A DNA stretch of 64,000 nt. Origin: AP-15 sp963799085. GTDB lineage: Bacteria; Pseudomonadota; Alphaproteobacteria; ATCC43930; CGMCC-115725. The notes under the pieces are model-generated. The model was given only the letters and a program-made list of their open reading frames with translations, was not told where the DNA came from and made no database searches. Positions within the stretch are counted from its first letter, which is position 1, and each line of letters begins with the position of its first letter. Shown here piece by piece: positions 27,609 to 35,239 of this stretch. The stretch lies in NCBI GenBank assembly GCA_963799085.1, contig CAWCWA010000015.1:124001-188000 (forward strand), read 5' to 3'. A program made the position numbers and the translations under genes.

Positions 27609-29261
27609 TTAGTAATCCATGCCGCCCATACCGCCCATGCCGCCCATGCCGCCCGGCGGCATCGCCGGAGCGCCCTTGGGCTCGGGCCGGTCGCCGATCA
27701 TGGCCTCGGTGGTGATCAAGAGCCCGGCGATCGAGGCGGCGTCTTGCAGCGCCACCCGTACGACCTTGGTCGGGTCTATGATGCCTGCCGCCACCATGTC
27801 CTTGTATTCGCCGGACTGCGCGTCAAAGCCGTAATTCGGATCGGCCTTGTCGGTCAATTTGCCGACGACGATCGAGCCCTCGACGCCCGAATTCTCGGCG
27901 ATCTGCCGCACCGGCGACTGGATCGCCTTGAACACGATGTCGATGCCGACTTTCTGATCGTTGTTGGCGGGATTGAGGCCGGCGAGAATTTTGCCGGCAA
28001 AGAGCAGCGCGACGCCGCCGCCGGGCACCACACCCTCCTCGACCGCGGCTCGGGTCGCGTGCACGGCGTCATCGACCCGGTCCTTGCGCTCCTTGACCTC
28101 GATTTCGCTGGCGCCGCCGACACGGATGACCGCGACCCCGCCCGCGAGCTTGGCCAACCGCTCCTGCAACTTCTCGCGGTCGTAATCGGAGGTCGTCTCC
28201 TCGATCTGCGCCTTGATCTGCGCGATCCGGGCGGCAATGTCCTCCTTCTTGCCGGCGCCGTCGATGACCGTCGTATTGTCTTTGTCGATCCGCACGCGCT
28301 TGGCACGGCCGAGCATGTCGAGGGTCACGTTTTCGAGCTTGATGCCGAGTTCCTCGCTAATCACCTGACCGCCGGTCACGACGGCCACGTCTTCGAGCAT
28401 CGCCTTGCGCCGGTCGCCGAAGCCCGGCGCCTTCACTGCCGCCACCTTGAGGCCGCCGCGCAGTTTGTTGACGACAAGAGTGGCCAGAGCCTCGCCTTCG
28501 ATATCCTCGGCGACGATCAACAACGGCCGGCCGCTCTGCACGATCGCTTCGAGGACCGGCAACAGCGATTGCAGCCCGGAGAGCTTCTTTTCGTGCAGCA
28601 GGATGTATGCGTCTTCGAGCTCGGCGACCATCTTCTCGGCGTTGGTGACGAAATAGGGCGAGAGATAGCCGCGGTCGAACTGCATACCTTCGACCACGTC
28701 GAGTTCGGTTTCGAGGCTCTTTGCCTCCTCGACGGTGATCACGCCCTCATTGCCGACCTTCTGCATCGCCTCGGCCAGCATGCGGCCGATTTCGGTGTCG
28801 CCGTTGGCCGAAATCGTGCCGACCTGCGCGATCTCTTCGTTGGTCGAGACCTTTTTCGAGCGCTTCTGCACGTCCTTGACAACAGCATCGACCGCCAGGT
28901 CGACGCCGCGCTTGAGGTCCATCGGGTTCATGCCCGCGGCCACCGCCTTGACCCCTTCACGCACCATGGCGTGGGCGAGAATGGTCGCGGTCGTGGTGCC
29001 GTCGCCCGCGGCGTCACTGGTCTTGGAGGCGACTTCGCGCACCATCTGCGCGCCCATGTTCTCGAATTTGTCGGAAAGTTCGATTTCCTTGGCGACGGTG
29101 ACGCCGTCCTTGGTGATGCGCGGCGCACCCCAACTCTTGTCGAGAACGACGTTGCGGCCCTTCGGCCCCAAGGTCACCCGCACCGCGTTCGCCAGAGTGT
29201 CGATGCCGTGCAGCATGCGCTCGCGCGCATCCGAGCCCAGCCGAATATCTTTTGCAGCCAT
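27609..29261 (-). CDS. groL: 60 kDa chaperonin GroEL
   Basis: This full-length 550-residue GroEL begins MAAKDIRLGSDARERML and has the nucleotide loop VTLGPKGRNVVLD, DGTTTATILA with the catalytic Asp, and AGMNPMDLKRG. The apical domain is complete, and the chain ends in the Gly-Met repeat GGMGGMGGMGG-MDY. It forms the tetradecameric folding chamber with GroES in the cytoplasm. AAAGGA precedes its ATG. It is the second gene of a groESL operon under the CIRCE element upstream of groES. Confidence 0.98.
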   Translation of the reverse strand: MAAKDIRLGSDARERMLHGIDTLANAVRVTLGPKGRNVVLDKSWGAPRITKDGVTVAKEIELSDKFENMGAQMVREVASKTSDAAGDGTTTATILAHAMVREGVKAVAAGMNPMDLKRGVDLAVDAVVKDVQKRSKKVSTNEEIAQVGTISANGDTEIGRMLAEAMQKVGNEGVITVEEAKSLETELDVVEGMQFDRGYLSPYFVTNAEKMVAELEDAYILLHEKKLSGLQSLLPVLEAIVQSGRPLLIVAEDIEGEALATLVVNKLRGGLKVAAVKAPGFGDRRKAMLEDVAVVTGGQVISEELGIKLENVTLDMLGRAKRVRIDKDNTTVIDGAGKKEDIAARIAQIKAQIEETTSDYDREKLQERLAKLAGGVAVIRVGGASEIEVKERKDRVDDAVHATRAAVEEGVVPGGGVALLFAGKILAGLNPANNDQKVGIDIVFKAIQSPVRQIAENSGVEGSIVVGKLTDKADPNYGFDAQSGEYKDMVAAGIIDPTKVVRVALQDAASIAGLLITTEAMIGDRPEPKGAPAMPPGGMGGMGGMGGMDY

Positions 29262-29276
29262 GAAATTGTTTTCCTT

Positions 29277-29302
29277 TCAGTGCGTCTTCTCAGTGCGTCT
29301 TC
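29277..29302. repeat. 13-bp perfect tandem duplication at the groES stop
   Basis: On the plus strand TCAGTGCGTCTTC occurs twice in direct succession, at 29277-29289 and 29290-29302. The second copy encodes the last codons (Lys-Thr-His) and stop of groES. The first lies in the 28-bp gap before groEL and so adds a second in-frame-looking end after the stop. It looks like a recent slippage duplication. It leaves the groEL ribosome binding site untouched. Confidence 0.7.
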
Positions 29303-29604
29303 GCCGCGGCGGCGCCGCCATCGACGACGCCCATGACATCGGCTTCCTTCATGATGATCAGGTCTTCGCCGTCGATCTTGATCTCGGTGCCCGTCCACTT
29401 CCCGAACAACACGCGGTCGCCGGTCTTGACGTCGAGCGGCTGCACCTTTCCGTCATCGCCGCGGGCGCCCGGCCCGATCGCGATAATCTCGCCCTCCACC
29501 GGCTTTTCCTGGGCGGTGTCCGGGATGATGATCCCGCCCTTGGTCGCCGCTTCCTGCGCCACTCGGCGAACCAGGACACGGTCGTGTAGTGGTCTGAAAT
29601 TCAT
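29290..29604 (-). CDS. groS: 10 kDa co-chaperonin GroES
   Basis: This is a 104-residue GroES from the ATG at 29604 (MNFRPLHDRVLVRR), preceded by GAGGAAAT. A TTG one codon earlier is in frame but unlikely. The mobile loop (EAATKGGIIIPDTAQEK) and the GPGARGDDG roof segment are intact. The family's GTEIKIDGEDLIIMKE strand precedes a short Ala-rich tail, AAAAKTH, which is slightly longer than most. It caps GroEL. Transcription is expected from the promoter and CIRCE about 100 bp upstream. Confidence 0.97.
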   Translation of the reverse strand: MNFRPLHDRVLVRRVAQEAATKGGIIIPDTAQEKPVEGEIIAIGPGARGDDGKVQPLDVKTGDRVLFGKWTGTEIKIDGEDLIIMKEADVMGVVDGGAAAAKTH

Positions 29605-29686
29605 CAAGATATTTCCTCAAATGGCCGTTTGACTCGCGTCGCCTTTGTTGAAGGCGACCGATCGGCAGGACAGCTTTTAGCCGAAA

Positions 29687-29713
29687 TTGGCACTCTTGCC
29701 ATCAGAGTGCTAC
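29687..29713 (-). promoter_or_regulatory. CIRCE operator of groESL
   Basis: On the plus strand the halves read TTGGCACTC (29687-29695), a nine-base spacer and GAGTGCTAC (29705-29713). The consensus is TTAGCACTC-N9-GAGTGCTAA, so seven or eight of nine bases agree on each arm with the exact spacer length. It lies 83 bp upstream of the groES start. This is the binding site of the HrcA repressor, which releases groESL on heat shock; hrcA itself is not in the window. Confidence 0.93.
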
Positions 29714-29714
29714 T

Positions 29715-29743
29715 AGATGCGACGCCGAGCGCCGCTTTACAAG
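29715..29743 (-). promoter_or_regulatory. Candidate RpoH-type heat-shock promoter for groESL
   Basis: Read on the minus strand, CTTG (29743-29740), an 18-base spacer and CGCATCT (29721-29715) stand directly upstream of the CIRCE. This resembles the alphaproteobacterial sigma-32 pattern CTTG-N17/18-CYTATNT with two mismatches in the -10. The position puts the start of transcription inside or just after CIRCE, where HrcA would block it. The element is a by-eye match only. Confidence 0.4.
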
Positions 29744-29862
29744 GGTCCCGCCGGCGTCGAAGGCACTGCCGATCCGGTCGATCCCGGATCGGTCACGGTC
29801 GGATGCGTCGACTTTGAGGGGTTTTGTTTCCGGGCCCGGCTGCGCTACGATCGAAAGTCGAA

Positions 29863-30984
29863 ATGTTTTCGCGTGGTTGGAGGCCGGTGGAAAAATCCCT
29901 CGGGAGCGAGAGATGGGTTGGAGGCGGGGCGCCGGCGCCGCTGCCGCAACCGTTGCCGCCCGCGGCGCTGCGCGCCGGCTATGCCCAGCCCCGCGCCCGG
30001 GAAATCCCGCCCCGCCGCGCCCCGGCGAATTTCGCCGCGCTCGATCTCGGCACCAACAATTGCCGCCTCTTGGTGGCGCGCCCGACGGGCGGCGGCTTTC
30101 GCGTGGTCGACGCATTCTCCCGCATTGTCCGGCTCGGCGAGGGCCTGGCCGCGTCGGGCGAACTCGGCGAGGACGCGATGGCGCGCAGCATCGCCGCACT
30201 CAAAATCTGCGCCGACAAGATCGCCTACCGCCGCATTTCGGGCGGCCGCTATGTCGCGACCGAGGCCTGCCGCCGCGCCGCCAATTGCGAGGACTTTCTC
30301 GGCCGCGTGCGTGACGAGGTCGGGCTCGACCTCGAAATCATCTCGACGACCGAGGAGGCGCGTCTCGTCGTCGCCGGCTGCGCCCCGCTCCTGAACCCGC
30401 GCGTCCCCTACGCGATAGTCTTCGACATCGGCGGCGGCTCGACCGAGATCGTCTGGCTGCGCATCTCGGGCGACGGCGACCGGCGACAGCGGCGGCCGCA
30501 GATCCTGGCCTCGACCTCGCTGCCCTTCGGTGTCGTGACCTGGACCGACCGCTTCGGCGGCGGCGAGGTCTCGCCCGCCACCTACCGCACCATGATCGCC
30601 GAGGCGGCGACGGCGCTGATCCCGTTCGAGGCCGCCCACCATATCTACCGCCATGTCAAATCGGGCCGCGTGCAGATGCTCGGCAGTTCCGGCACGGTGA
30701 CGACGCTTGCCGGCATTCACCTGGCCTTGCCGCGTTATACGCGCGCGCTCGTCGACGGCAGCATCCTGACTTTCGCGCAGATCGAGGCGGTCTCGGGGCA
30801 TCTGGCCGGGCTCGACCTCGCCGGCCGCGCCGCCAACCCTTGCATCGGCCACGAGCGCGCCGACCTCGTGTTGAGCGGCTGCGCCATCCTCGACGCGATC
30901 TGCGCCACCTGGCCAGTCGGCCGGCTGCGCGTCGCCGACCGCGGCGTGCGCGAAGGCATCCTCCTCGACCTGATGCGGGCCTAA
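29863..30984 (+). CDS. Ppx/GppA family phosphatase
   Basis: This protein of about 373 residues has the ASKHA phosphatase core: YAALDLGTNNCRLLVA-like phosphate-1 loop (here FAALDLGTNNCRLLVARP), TEACRRAANCEDFL, the catalytic Glu in STTEEARLV, and FDIGGGSTEIVW as phosphate-2. It hydrolyses polyphosphate or pppGpp in the cytoplasm. The conserved part starts only at residue 55. The first 50 residues are low-complexity, so the start could be the ATG at 29863 or a GTG at 29887 closely preceded by GGAGG. The rlmE gene that often follows it in alphaproteobacteria is absent here. Confidence 0.88.
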   Translation: MFSRGWRPVEKSLGSERWVGGGAPAPLPQPLPPAALRAGYAQPRAREIPPRRAPANFAALDLGTNNCRLLVARPTGGGFRVVDAFSRIVRLGEGLAASGELGEDAMARSIAALKICADKIAYRRISGGRYVATEACRRAANCEDFLGRVRDEVGLDLEIISTTEEARLVVAGCAPLLNPRVPYAIVFDIGGGSTEIVWLRISGDGDRRQRRPQILASTSLPFGVVTWTDRFGGGEVSPATYRTMIAEAATALIPFEAAHHIYRHVKSGRVQMLGSSGTVTTLAGIHLALPRYTRALVDGSILTFAQIEAVSGHLAGLDLAGRAANPCIGHERADLVLSGCAILDAICATWPVGRLRVADRGVREGILLDLMRA

Positions 30985-31148
30985 CCCCGCCTGCTCCCAG
31001 ACCACGTTTGCCGGACTTGAACCGGCGATTCACGCTCAATTAGCGGATGGGTCGAACCGGGCTTCCGTCTCTGCGCGACAATCCGGTGGTCCGCCCTGCG
31101 ATTTTCGCTGTTGCGCAGAGGCATGTGGCTCCGCACCCTGCCTAAGAA

Positions 31149-32672
31149 ATGGGCACAACAACGTTGGCGAAAACCGGGCTGCGCAGCATCACTGCGCGGC
31201 AGTGGTTGATCCTGCTGACCGTGCAGCTGTCGAGCCTGCTGTTCGGAATGACCATCACGCTGGCCAACGTGGTCCTGCCCCAGATCCGGGGCGCCCTTTC
31301 GGCCACCCACGACGAGATTGCCTGGGTCGTCACGCTGAACCTCGTCGCGACGGCGGTGGCGACGCCGACGACCGGATGGCTCGCGAACCGGCTCGGCTGG
31401 CGCGGTGTCATGTTCGGCGGGGTCGGCGGGTTCACCTTCTTCTCCTTGCTGTGCGGCCTCGCCAACAGCCTCGAAACGCTGGTCCTTTACCGCGTCGGCC
31501 AGGGTTTGTGCGGCGCCTTGATCATGCCGATGGGCCAGGCGATCGTGCTCGCCACCTTCCCCCGCGAGCTGCACGCCACCGTCATGGTCATCTGGGGCTT
31601 CGGCAGCGTTGTCGGCCCGGTCGTCGGCCCGGTGATCGGCAGCATGATCGCCGAGACCTACAGCTGGCGGGCGGTGTTTTTCATGATCGTGCCGCCGGGG
31701 CTGATCGCGATGGGCTTCTGCTGGTTTTCGCTCTCGGGCTACACCGCGCACACTCGCGCGCGGCTCGATTGGACGGGGTTCCTGGCGCTCTCGATCGCGA
31801 TGACCGGCCTGCAGCTGGTGATCGATCGCGGCCAGCGCTTGGACTGGTTCCAATCGCCCGAGATCCTTGCCTACGCGGCGGTCGGCGGTGCCGCCTTCTG
31901 GGTGTTCGCGGTGCACAGCCTGACCTCGCCCACGCCGTTTCTCGATCCGCGGCTTCTGCTCAACCGCAACTTCGCGGTCGGCCTCGTAATCGCCTTCTTC
32001 ATGGGCATGCTGGCCTTTACCAGCCTCGTGCTGTTTCCGACACTGCTGCACGATTTGCGCGGCTATCCCGACAGCGCGATCGGCGAGTTGCTGGCGGCGC
32101 GCGGTATCGGCAACTGGGTCGCGTTCCTCGTCGTCGTGCCGGTCAGCCGGCACTTTCCGCGCCTGACGGTGGCGATGGGGCTGTCCGCGCAATCCTTCGC
32201 CGCTTGGCAGATGGCGCAGTTGAACCTCAATCTGACGAGCTTCGACGTGTTCTGGACCAACGCGTTGCAGGGCTTCGGCTTCGGCCTCGCGTTCACGCCG
32301 ATGACCGTGCTGGCTTTCGCGACCCTGCCGGCCCGGCAGATAACCGAGGCCTCCGGCGTCTTCACCCTGGTGCGGAATTTCGGCTCGAGCCTCTTCATCT
32401 CTCTCTCGATCGCGCTCCTGGTACGCTCGACCGCCGCCAACTACGCGCGCATGGTCGAGTTCATCAATCCCTTCAATTCGGCGCTGAAAGGCCTCGGTGC
32501 GCCCGCCGCCTGGAACATCGAGACCACCAGCGGCTTGATACGCCTGACCAACGAGATCCAGCGCCAAGCCTCGATGATCGGCTACATCAACGCCTTCTAT
32601 CTGATCGCGCTCACCGCCGCGGTCGCAGCCCCCTTGGTCTGCCTGATGCGCAACCGCCCCGCCGAACCGTGA
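31149..32672 (+). CDS. MFS drug efflux transporter, DHA2 (EmrB/QacA) family
   Basis: A 507-residue inner-membrane carrier with 14 predicted helices. The first helix region is FGMTITLANVVLPQIRGAL, where DHA2 members have the D1-like N-V-x-LP motif. Motif A-like GWLANRLGWRGVM and the C motif SVVGPVVGPVIGSMI of proton-driven exporters follow. The linker after helix 6 is short and no membrane fusion (EmrA) gene is adjacent, so it may act alone or with a distant partner. Export of toxic organics is inferred from family membership. Confidence 0.87.
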   Translation: MGTTTLAKTGLRSITARQWLILLTVQLSSLLFGMTITLANVVLPQIRGALSATHDEIAWVVTLNLVATAVATPTTGWLANRLGWRGVMFGGVGGFTFFSLLCGLANSLETLVLYRVGQGLCGALIMPMGQAIVLATFPRELHATVMVIWGFGSVVGPVVGPVIGSMIAETYSWRAVFFMIVPPGLIAMGFCWFSLSGYTAHTRARLDWTGFLALSIAMTGLQLVIDRGQRLDWFQSPEILAYAAVGGAAFWVFAVHSLTSPTPFLDPRLLLNRNFAVGLVIAFFMGMLAFTSLVLFPTLLHDLRGYPDSAIGELLAARGIGNWVAFLVVVPVSRHFPRLTVAMGLSAQSFAAWQMAQLNLNLTSFDVFWTNALQGFGFGLAFTPMTVLAFATLPARQITEASGVFTLVRNFGSSLFISLSIALLVRSTAANYARMVEFINPFNSALKGLGAPAAWNIETTSGLIRLTNEIQRQASMIGYINAFYLIALTAAVAAPLVCLMRNRPAEP

Positions 32673-32752
32673 CCTGATCCGTTATCGAGCCGGTTGCGCT
32701 CGGTCGCGGACTGCCGCTGCCGCACGAAGATCAAGCGACCGCAGTCGCACGT

Positions 32753-32965
32753 TCAGATAGCGATCCGCTCAACCTCATCGAGGCTGACTTCGTCGCGTCT
32801 CCGATCGTAGAGCTGGGTTGTGCGCGTCGAGGCATGGTTCGCCATCGCGGCGGCCTTTTCGAGTGTGCCGCCGTTCTTGAGATAGCGCTCACCGGCAACG
32901 GTGGCGAGCGCGGGCAACGCAGGCGAGGTGATCGGGACGAGCTGGTTCATGATCCTTTCCACCAC
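32753..32965 (-). pseudogene. C-terminal remnant of a tyrosine recombinase
   Basis: The 70-residue frame ends with ANHASTRTTQLYDRR and DEVSLDEVERI, which is the C-terminal end of phage-type tyrosine integrases with the nucleophile Tyr in TTQLYD. Just before it the sequence reads VAGERYLKNGGTLEKAAAM, where intact integrases have the HxxR box (a form of HSFRATGITAYLKNGG). The catalytic box II and everything N-terminal are missing, so the fragment cannot recombine DNA. It marks the left edge of the accessory island, against the DHA2 gene. Confidence 0.75.
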
Positions 32966-33576
32966 CGCCGCAACCGTCGAGCGGCCTCTTTCAGGTTGAC
33001 ACCCAACCCATGGAAGTTGGGGTTGAGCGTTAGTAGCTCTGCCGGTTTCTCAGCTGTTGGCGTTGAATCGCGTGCATCCTCTTTTTGAGCTGGAAGCCCT
33101 TCACCATGGGTGAGCGGTGAATACAGCGGGCACTCGGTAAAATGCATCGGGGTAATGGCTGCCCATGACCATCGCCAGTTGGCACCCCGGCTCCCTTCAC
33201 GCCCTAGTCGTTCATGCGCGAGCCCGATATCGATTTCATCGGCGTATCGGTAGAGCCCGGAGGCAAAAAAATGAAATCGATCATAAGAAACCTCCGGACA
33301 AAAGTTACTGAAATGTTTGTATTCGCCCTCGGGACCAAATATCGAGGTTGCGCCTTCTGTTGTTCTAGGCCAGAGATCAGACTTCTCCCACGACTTTAGA
33401 AGTCGATCATCTTCTTCGGCCGGTATTTTGGTACTGCCCGCCTTACCAAGTAGCGAGAGGCTCTGGTAATACCGTGGGCAACGCTTGACCGACGCGAAAG
33501 GACATCGAGGGGTCGCCTGATTCGCCCGGCTCAAGCTTAGGTACCACGTCATGTCTGGGTCAGGTCCGTCGTACAC
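32947..33576 (-). CDS. Hypothetical protein, 209 residues, accessory-island type
   Basis: A GTG at 33576 with GGGAGAAG upstream opens a complete frame. The protein starts YDGPDPDMTWYLSLSRAN and has four Cys in the first 100 residues (TPRCPFASVKRCPRYYQ, then NFCPE). Aromatic-rich stretches follow (YDRFHFFASGLYRYADEID, NWRWSWAAITPMHFTECPLY), and the end is basic (AARRLRRWW). The Cys pattern CPF...CPRYY suggests a metal or redox site. I recall similar unnamed proteins scattered in alphaproteobacteria, but no function is known to me. The local base composition is visibly less G+C-rich than the flanks, in keeping with acquired DNA. Confidence 0.65.
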   Translation of the reverse strand: MYDGPDPDMTWYLSLSRANQATPRCPFASVKRCPRYYQSLSLLGKAGSTKIPAEEDDRLLKSWEKSDLWPRTTEGATSIFGPEGEYKHFSNFCPEVSYDRFHFFASGLYRYADEIDIGLAHERLGREGSRGANWRWSWAAITPMHFTECPLYSPLTHGEGLPAQKEDARDSTPTAEKPAELLTLNPNFHGLGVNLKEAARRLRRWWKGS

Positions 33577-33789
33577 TGGCTTCTCCCTTCTCCCCCCTCG
33601 CCCGCGCGGCTCTACTCCAGCAGATAACGGTCATTTTCGAACATGGTCGCCAATAAGTCAGCTTCCGCGTCCGCCATACGATCTTCATGTCGGTTCGGCA
33701 CCGGCGTTACCATGCGACATAGATGGGCGTCGATCCCCCCACGGACATACGCTCGGCGCTCCGCAAGCCACGTTCGTTGCCAGACGAAA

Positions 33790-34080
33790 GACGATAAAAT
33801 TGCCATAATTGCATGGTAACAATGGTCCTGTCAGCGAGGGCTTAGGACGGGGTGAGTGGGACTATGGACGGAAAATTTGCTGATAATTCGTTGCAAATAA
33901 CAGCAAAAACAGCAAAGCGCGGCAGGAAGCGGGGGCGGCCGTTTGTCAAGGGGCAGTCGGGCAATCCGGCGGGGCGGCCGCGCGGCTCGGTCAATCGCGG
34001 GACCCGTGCCGCGGCCGTGCTGCTCGACGGCGAGGCCGAGAACCTCGCGCGGAAGGCGGTCGAATTGGCGCTCGACGGCG
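33790..34080 (+). repeat. Long direct repeat, copy 1
   Basis: This 291-bp segment reappears, slightly diverged, at 34951-35239. It begins GACGATAAAATTGCCATAAT and contains the shared GTTGCAAATAACAGCAAAA block at 33890. It runs through the first 70 codons of a DUF5681-type gene to GCTCGACGGCG. Beyond it the two copies part company. The two copies flank the toxin-antitoxin pair. Confidence 0.85.
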
Positions 34081-34202
34081 GAGGCGGACTATACCGGGCA
34101 GTGCGTCGCAGCAGCACGCGGATGGCTGGTTCATTCGGTCAGATCTCCAATGTGATCCGGTCGAGCAGTTCGCCGGCATTCACGACGCGCGTCACGCCAT
34201 AG
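33864..34202 (+). pseudogene. DUF5681-type protein, truncated copy
   Basis: From the ATG at 33864 the first 72 codons match the family opening: an Asn/Gln/Thr-rich leader (NSLQITAKTAKR), then GRPFVKGQSGNPAGRPRGS and NRGTRAAAVLLDGEAENLARKA in order. After VELALDGG the frame runs into unrelated sequence (STRMAGSFGQ), overlaps the toxin gene on the other strand and stops at 34202. The intact copy at 35024 shows that about 90 residues of true C-terminus are missing here. DUF5681 proteins are often linked to phage and mobile DNA; their role is unknown. Confidence 0.75.
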
Positions 34203-34552
34203 GACGCATTCGGAAAATCCCGCTTGTTGCCGGTGACGAGGTAATCCGCTCGCGCGGCCCGCGCGCAATGCAGGAATTTGGTATCGCCCGGATCGGAAGA
34301 GACCGGCCCGGAGACCTCCGGGAGGAAGAACTCGCCCTTGTCGCGGAACATGGCAAGCGCCGCTGCAATATCCTCCGCCGGAAATGCAAATTTCGGCCGC
34401 GCGAGCACGGCCGCGTATTCCGCGAGGATGTCTTCAGTGCAGCACGGGCATACCAGCCCCTGATGGATCGCGAGAAGGATCAGCGCCTCGTTGCCCTCGG
34501 GAGAGAGAAGGCCGGAGACCAGCACATTGGTATCGATGACCGCCCGGATCAC
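34139..34552 (-). CDS. PIN-domain toxin of a toxin-antitoxin pair
   Basis: A 137-residue PIN protein of the putative-toxin family: RAVIDTNVLVSGLL carries the first acidic residue. YAAVLARPKF follows, and DPGDTKFLHCARAARADYLVTGNKRDF provides the remaining metal-binding Asp residues. These proteins are Mg-dependent ribonucleases that cut tRNA, rRNA or mRNA. The start overlaps the antitoxin stop (ATGA), so translation is coupled. Its 3' end overlaps the broken DUF5681 frame on the opposite strand. Activity is expected because all acidic positions look intact. Confidence 0.85.
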   Translation of the reverse strand: MIRAVIDTNVLVSGLLSPEGNEALILLAIHQGLVCPCCTEDILAEYAAVLARPKFAFPAEDIAAALAMFRDKGEFFLPEVSGPVSSDPGDTKFLHCARAARADYLVTGNKRDFPNASYGVTRVVNAGELLDRITLEI

Positions 34553-34845
34553 GGCACCCCGCCGGAAACGTCAGCGGCCTTCTTGCGCCGGTGCGCGGCG
34601 ATCTCGGCGTCGATATCGGCGCGGGTCAGGGCGTCGTGGAGCCCTCGCCGCTTGGCGCCGCTCCAGGCCTTCTCCAGCCAGTCGGGCGGCGGCGCTGCGG
34701 TGCGGATGAAGTCCTGCACGCTCATGATGACGACGGCCGGTTCACCGCGCCGGTCGACGATGAAGCGTTCGTTGTTCTTGACGGCAAGGTCCATGATCTG
34801 CCCGAGCTGGGTGCGGGCGAGATGAGCGTCGATCCGATGATCCAT
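34549..34845 (-). CDS. Phd/YefM-type antitoxin
   Basis: The 98-residue protein begins MDHRIDAHLARTQLGQIMD and continues ERFIVDRRGEPAVVIMSVQDF, the Phd/YefM DNA-binding fold. A charged C-terminal helix (RADIDAEIAAHRRKKA) follows that would wrap the toxin. The start is placed at 34845. The longer in-frame ATGs at 34881-34884 are less likely because they sit on a perfect palindrome that looks like the operator. It precedes and overlaps the PIN toxin gene, the usual antitoxin-first order with autorepression. Confidence 0.83.
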   Translation of the reverse strand: MDHRIDAHLARTQLGQIMDLAVKNNERFIVDRRGEPAVVIMSVQDFIRTAAPPPDWLEKAWSGAKRRGLHDALTRADIDAEIAAHRRKKAADVSGGVP

Positions 34846-34869
34846 GTCAGTATCCGTACTTTGATCAAT

Positions 34870-34883
34870 TGATGCATGCATCA
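34870..34883. promoter_or_regulatory. Palindromic operator candidate of the toxin-antitoxin operon
   Basis: TGATGCATGCATCA is a perfect 14-base palindrome 25 bp upstream of the antitoxin start. Next to it TTGATCAA (34861-34868) is a perfect eight-base palindrome. Phd-type antitoxins repress their own promoter through such short palindromes, so the pair of sites fits autoregulation. Binding has not been shown. Confidence 0.55.
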
Positions 34884-34950
34884 TAAGGCCAACGCGCCAC
34901 CATATTTCAACCATCAGCGCCTGTTAACCCACTCTCGTTACCAAAAGCAT

Positions 34951-35239
34951 GACGATAAAATTGCCATAATTGCATGGTAGCAATACCCCTGTCGGCGAGG
35001 GCTTGGACCGGGTGGGTAGGACTATGGGCGGAGATTTTGCTGATAATTCGTTGCAAATAACAGCAAAAACAGCAAAACGCGGGTTGCCGCGCGGGCGGCC
35101 GTTTGAGAAGGGGCAGTCGGGCAATCCGGCGGGGCGGCCGCGCGGCAGGCTCAATCGCGGAACCCGTGCGGCGGCGATATTGCTCGACGGCGAAGCCGAG
35201 AACTCGCGCGCAAGGCGGTCGAGATGGCGCTCGACGGCG
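34951..35239 (+). repeat. Long direct repeat, copy 2
   Basis: This 289-bp segment matches copy 1 (33790-34080) from GACGATAAAATTGCC to GCTCGACGGCG with scattered substitutions. A one-base loss, near 35203, lies in the shared gene portion (AAC-TCG here, AACC-TCG in copy 1). The divergence level argues against a very recent duplication or an assembly artefact. Both copies have the same orientation. Confidence 0.85.

Noticed and set aside
27612..27660. Tandem GGCATGCCGCCCATA-type repeats
   Set aside because: They encode the Gly-Met C-terminal tail normal for GroEL and are not an independent repeat element.
27744..29336. Open frame of 530 codons antisense to groEL
   Set aside because: GroEL is conserved over its full length on the other strand; the antisense product has no recognisable motif.
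30981..32567. Open frame of 528 codons antisense to the DHA2 transporter
   Set aside because: The translation is strongly charged and repetitive, as expected from reverse-reading membrane-protein codons; no ribosome binding site.
33612..33806. 64-codon minus-strand frame starting inside repeat copy 1
   Set aside because: There is no ribosome binding site, it competes with another short frame (MQLWQFYR...) in the same DNA, and the second repeat copy has a stop after nine codons. I could not support either as a gene, so only the repeat is annotated.
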